Positions 62,869 through 64,000 of a stretch of DNA of 64,000 nucleotides are shown here, one piece after another (position 1 is the stretch's first letter; the number at the start of each line of letters is the position of its first letter). Position numbers and translations under genes: made by a program. This stretch comes from an uncultured Dorea sp. GTDB taxonomy: Bacteria > Bacillota > Clostridia > Lachnospirales > Lachnospiraceae. The stretch is taken from positions 101,589 through 165,588 of the forward strand of contig CAJUMF010000002.1 in the NCBI GenBank assembly GCA_910586965.1. Reading direction: 5' to 3'. The notes under the pieces were generated by a model that was given only the letters and a program-made list of their open reading frames with translations, was not told the origin of the DNA and did not search any database.

Positions 62869-64000
62869 ATGGAATATTTATTAGGCGAGTTATTTGAACT
62901 CCGAATGGGAAAAACTCCGGATCGGCACAATGATTTGTACTGGAAAGAGGGTTCAAACAGGTGGATATCAATAGCTGATTTAGGAAAATGCCAGAAGTAT
63001 ATTTATGATACGAAAGAGAAAATTACAGACAAGGCAGTGAAAGAGTCAGGAATAAAAATAATTCCTCAAAATACGGTAATTATGAGCTTTAAGTTGTCTC
63101 TTGGGAAACTTGCTATTACTTCTGAACCAATATATTCTAATGAGGCGATTATGGCATTTTTAGATAAGCATGTTGCTGATATAAGTTCTGATTATTTGTA
63201 TTATCTTCTTATGAATATGAGATGGGAAGATAACTCAAATAAGGCTGTTATGGGGAAAACTTTAAATAAAGCTACAATTTCCGGGGTAAAAGTTAAGATT
63301 CATGATAAATTGGAACAAGAAAAGATTGTAAATATCCTTGATAAAATTTGTTGTATTATTCAACAACGAAAAAACCAGTTACAACAATTGGACAGATTAG
63401 TCAAATCGCGGTTTACGGAGATGTTTGGGGACATATCCAGGGAAGAATATAAATACAAAACAAGAAAATTAGGGGATGTAGCAAATGTGGGTTCGAGTCA
63501 TAGGGTGTTTACAAATGAGTTTGTAGAGCATGGAATACCATTTTACAGAGGAACGGAGATTGGAGAATTAGCTAATCATCAAACACCGGCAAATCCCTAT
63601 TATATTTCTAAAGAGCATTATGCAAGGCTTATAAGCAATGGAACAAAGCCGAAAATAGGGGATTTATTGTTGCCGTCAATATGCAATAAAGGACAGGTGT
63701 GGATGGTTGATACAAATGCCCCATTTTATTATAAAGACGGTCGGGTATTGTGTGTATCGGCTGATAGAGGGCTCTATAATACAAAATATCTCCAATATTA
63801 CATGAAAATGAAAACTGAAATTGAATATCCAAAATTAGGATCAGGATCGACCTTTGCGGAGTTTAAACTGTTTTTACTTAAAGACTTTGATATTTTAACT
63901 CCGCCTCAAAGTGTTCAAAATCAGTTTTCTGATTTTGTTGAGAAGACAGACAAATTAAAAGTTACAATACAAAAATCACTTGAACAGACGCAGTTATTAT
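62869..64000 (+). CDS. hsdS: Type I restriction-modification specificity subunit (S), 3' partial
   Basis: Read by translating from ATG 62869 to the right edge: 377 codons without a stop. TRD1 begins 'LFELRMGKTPDRHNDLYW' and 'WISIADLGKCQKYIY', as in HsdS repeats; residues ~145-190 are a helical spacer with 'QQRKNQLQQLDRLVKSRF', TRD2 starts with 'TRKLGDVANVGSSHRVF' and ends near 'FADFKLFLLKDFDILT'-like sequence. A second spacer begins at the edge. Sets the DNA site recognised with HsdM. No good ribosome site is seen before ATG 62869. It is distinctly richer in A+T than hsdM, as is usual for exchanged TRDs. Confidence 0.88.
   Translation, partial: MEYLLGELFELRMGKTPDRHNDLYWKEGSNRWISIADLGKCQKYIYDTKEKITDKAVKESGIKIIPQNTVIMSFKLSLGKLAITSEPIYSNEAIMAFLDKHVADISSDYLYYLLMNMRWEDNSNKAVMGKTLNKATISGVKVKIHDKLEQEKIVNILDKICCIIQQRKNQLQQLDRLVKSRFTEMFGDISREEYKYKTRKLGDVANVGSSHRVFTNEFVEHGIPFYRGTEIGELANHQTPANPYYISKEHYARLISNGTKPKIGDLLLPSICNKGQVWMVDTNAPFYYKDGRVLCVSADRGLYNTKYLQYYMKMKTEIEYPKLGSGSTFAEFKLFLLKDFDILTPPQSVQNQFSDFVEKTDKLKVTIQKSLEQTQLL

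Overview
The window reads as a contiguous chromosomal piece of a Gram-positive anaerobe of the Clostridia, most likely family Lachnospiraceae (Dorea or [Clostridium] scindens-like; the genus is a guess from gene content). The reasons are the Firmicutes gene order rpmB-asp23-fakA-recG, the cmk-ispH-rpsA cluster, sporulation markers (an alpha/beta SASP and GerW), a complete Rnf complex with its ApbE flavin transferase, a sodium-pumping biotin decarboxylase operon, AGGAGG-type ribosome sites, and several promoters with exact 17-base spacers. No rRNA, tRNA, CRISPR array or complete insertion sequence was seen.

Layout. 1-12.7 kb is accessory: the 3' end of an ABC exporter, a minus-strand operon of ECF sigma factor, membrane protein and ABC transporter, an AraC regulator, a sugar acetyltransferase, a RelB/YafQ toxin-antitoxin pair, a leader with a 39-base direct repeat before an amidohydrolase, a D-lyxose isomerase-like protein, a GNAT enzyme, a lipoprotein GH5 cellulase and an Rpn-type nuclease. 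12.9-22.8 kb has an aminopeptidase P, a BceAB-like ABC pair whose best start is out of frame, an AT-rich RloA/RloB ATPase-TOPRIM pair (candidate defence module), a POT-like transporter and a YcxB-like protein. 22.9-28.3 kb is a five-gene biotin-dependent operon that combines 12S-, 1.3S- and 5S-like transcarboxylase parts with the membrane subunits of a Na+-pumping decarboxylase. 28.4-33.3 kb holds an RpiR regulator, an HI0933-type flavoprotein, cmk, ispH and rpsA.

33.4-43.2 kb is an energy and flavinylation block: rnfCDGEAB, two small membrane proteins, a convergent apbE, then a NusG-II protein, a Gx transporter and ruvAB. 43.3-55.6 kb is housekeeping: ZapA, U32 peptidase, FtsW/RodA, a class B PBP whose start is dual-coded with the FtsW tail, small conserved proteins, GerW, a 45-residue membrane protein, L28, Asp23, FakA, RecG and a SASP. 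55.7-64 kb has DUF2461, a sigma factor with a Cys-rich tail, an ACT protein, a metallophosphoesterase, a monofunctional glycosyltransferase and, behind a perfect 19-bp hairpin, a Fic-HsdM-HsdS type I restriction locus with a small holin/toxin-like ORF antisense in the M-S gap. HsdS runs off the window.

The strongest leads for something unusual are the five-subunit carboxyl-transfer/Na+ pump operon, the RloA/RloB pair, the antisense toxin-like ORF in the Fic-hsd locus, the sigma/membrane protein/ABC operon and the dual-coded FtsW-PBP junction. All functions are read from motifs and family memory; no searches were run.
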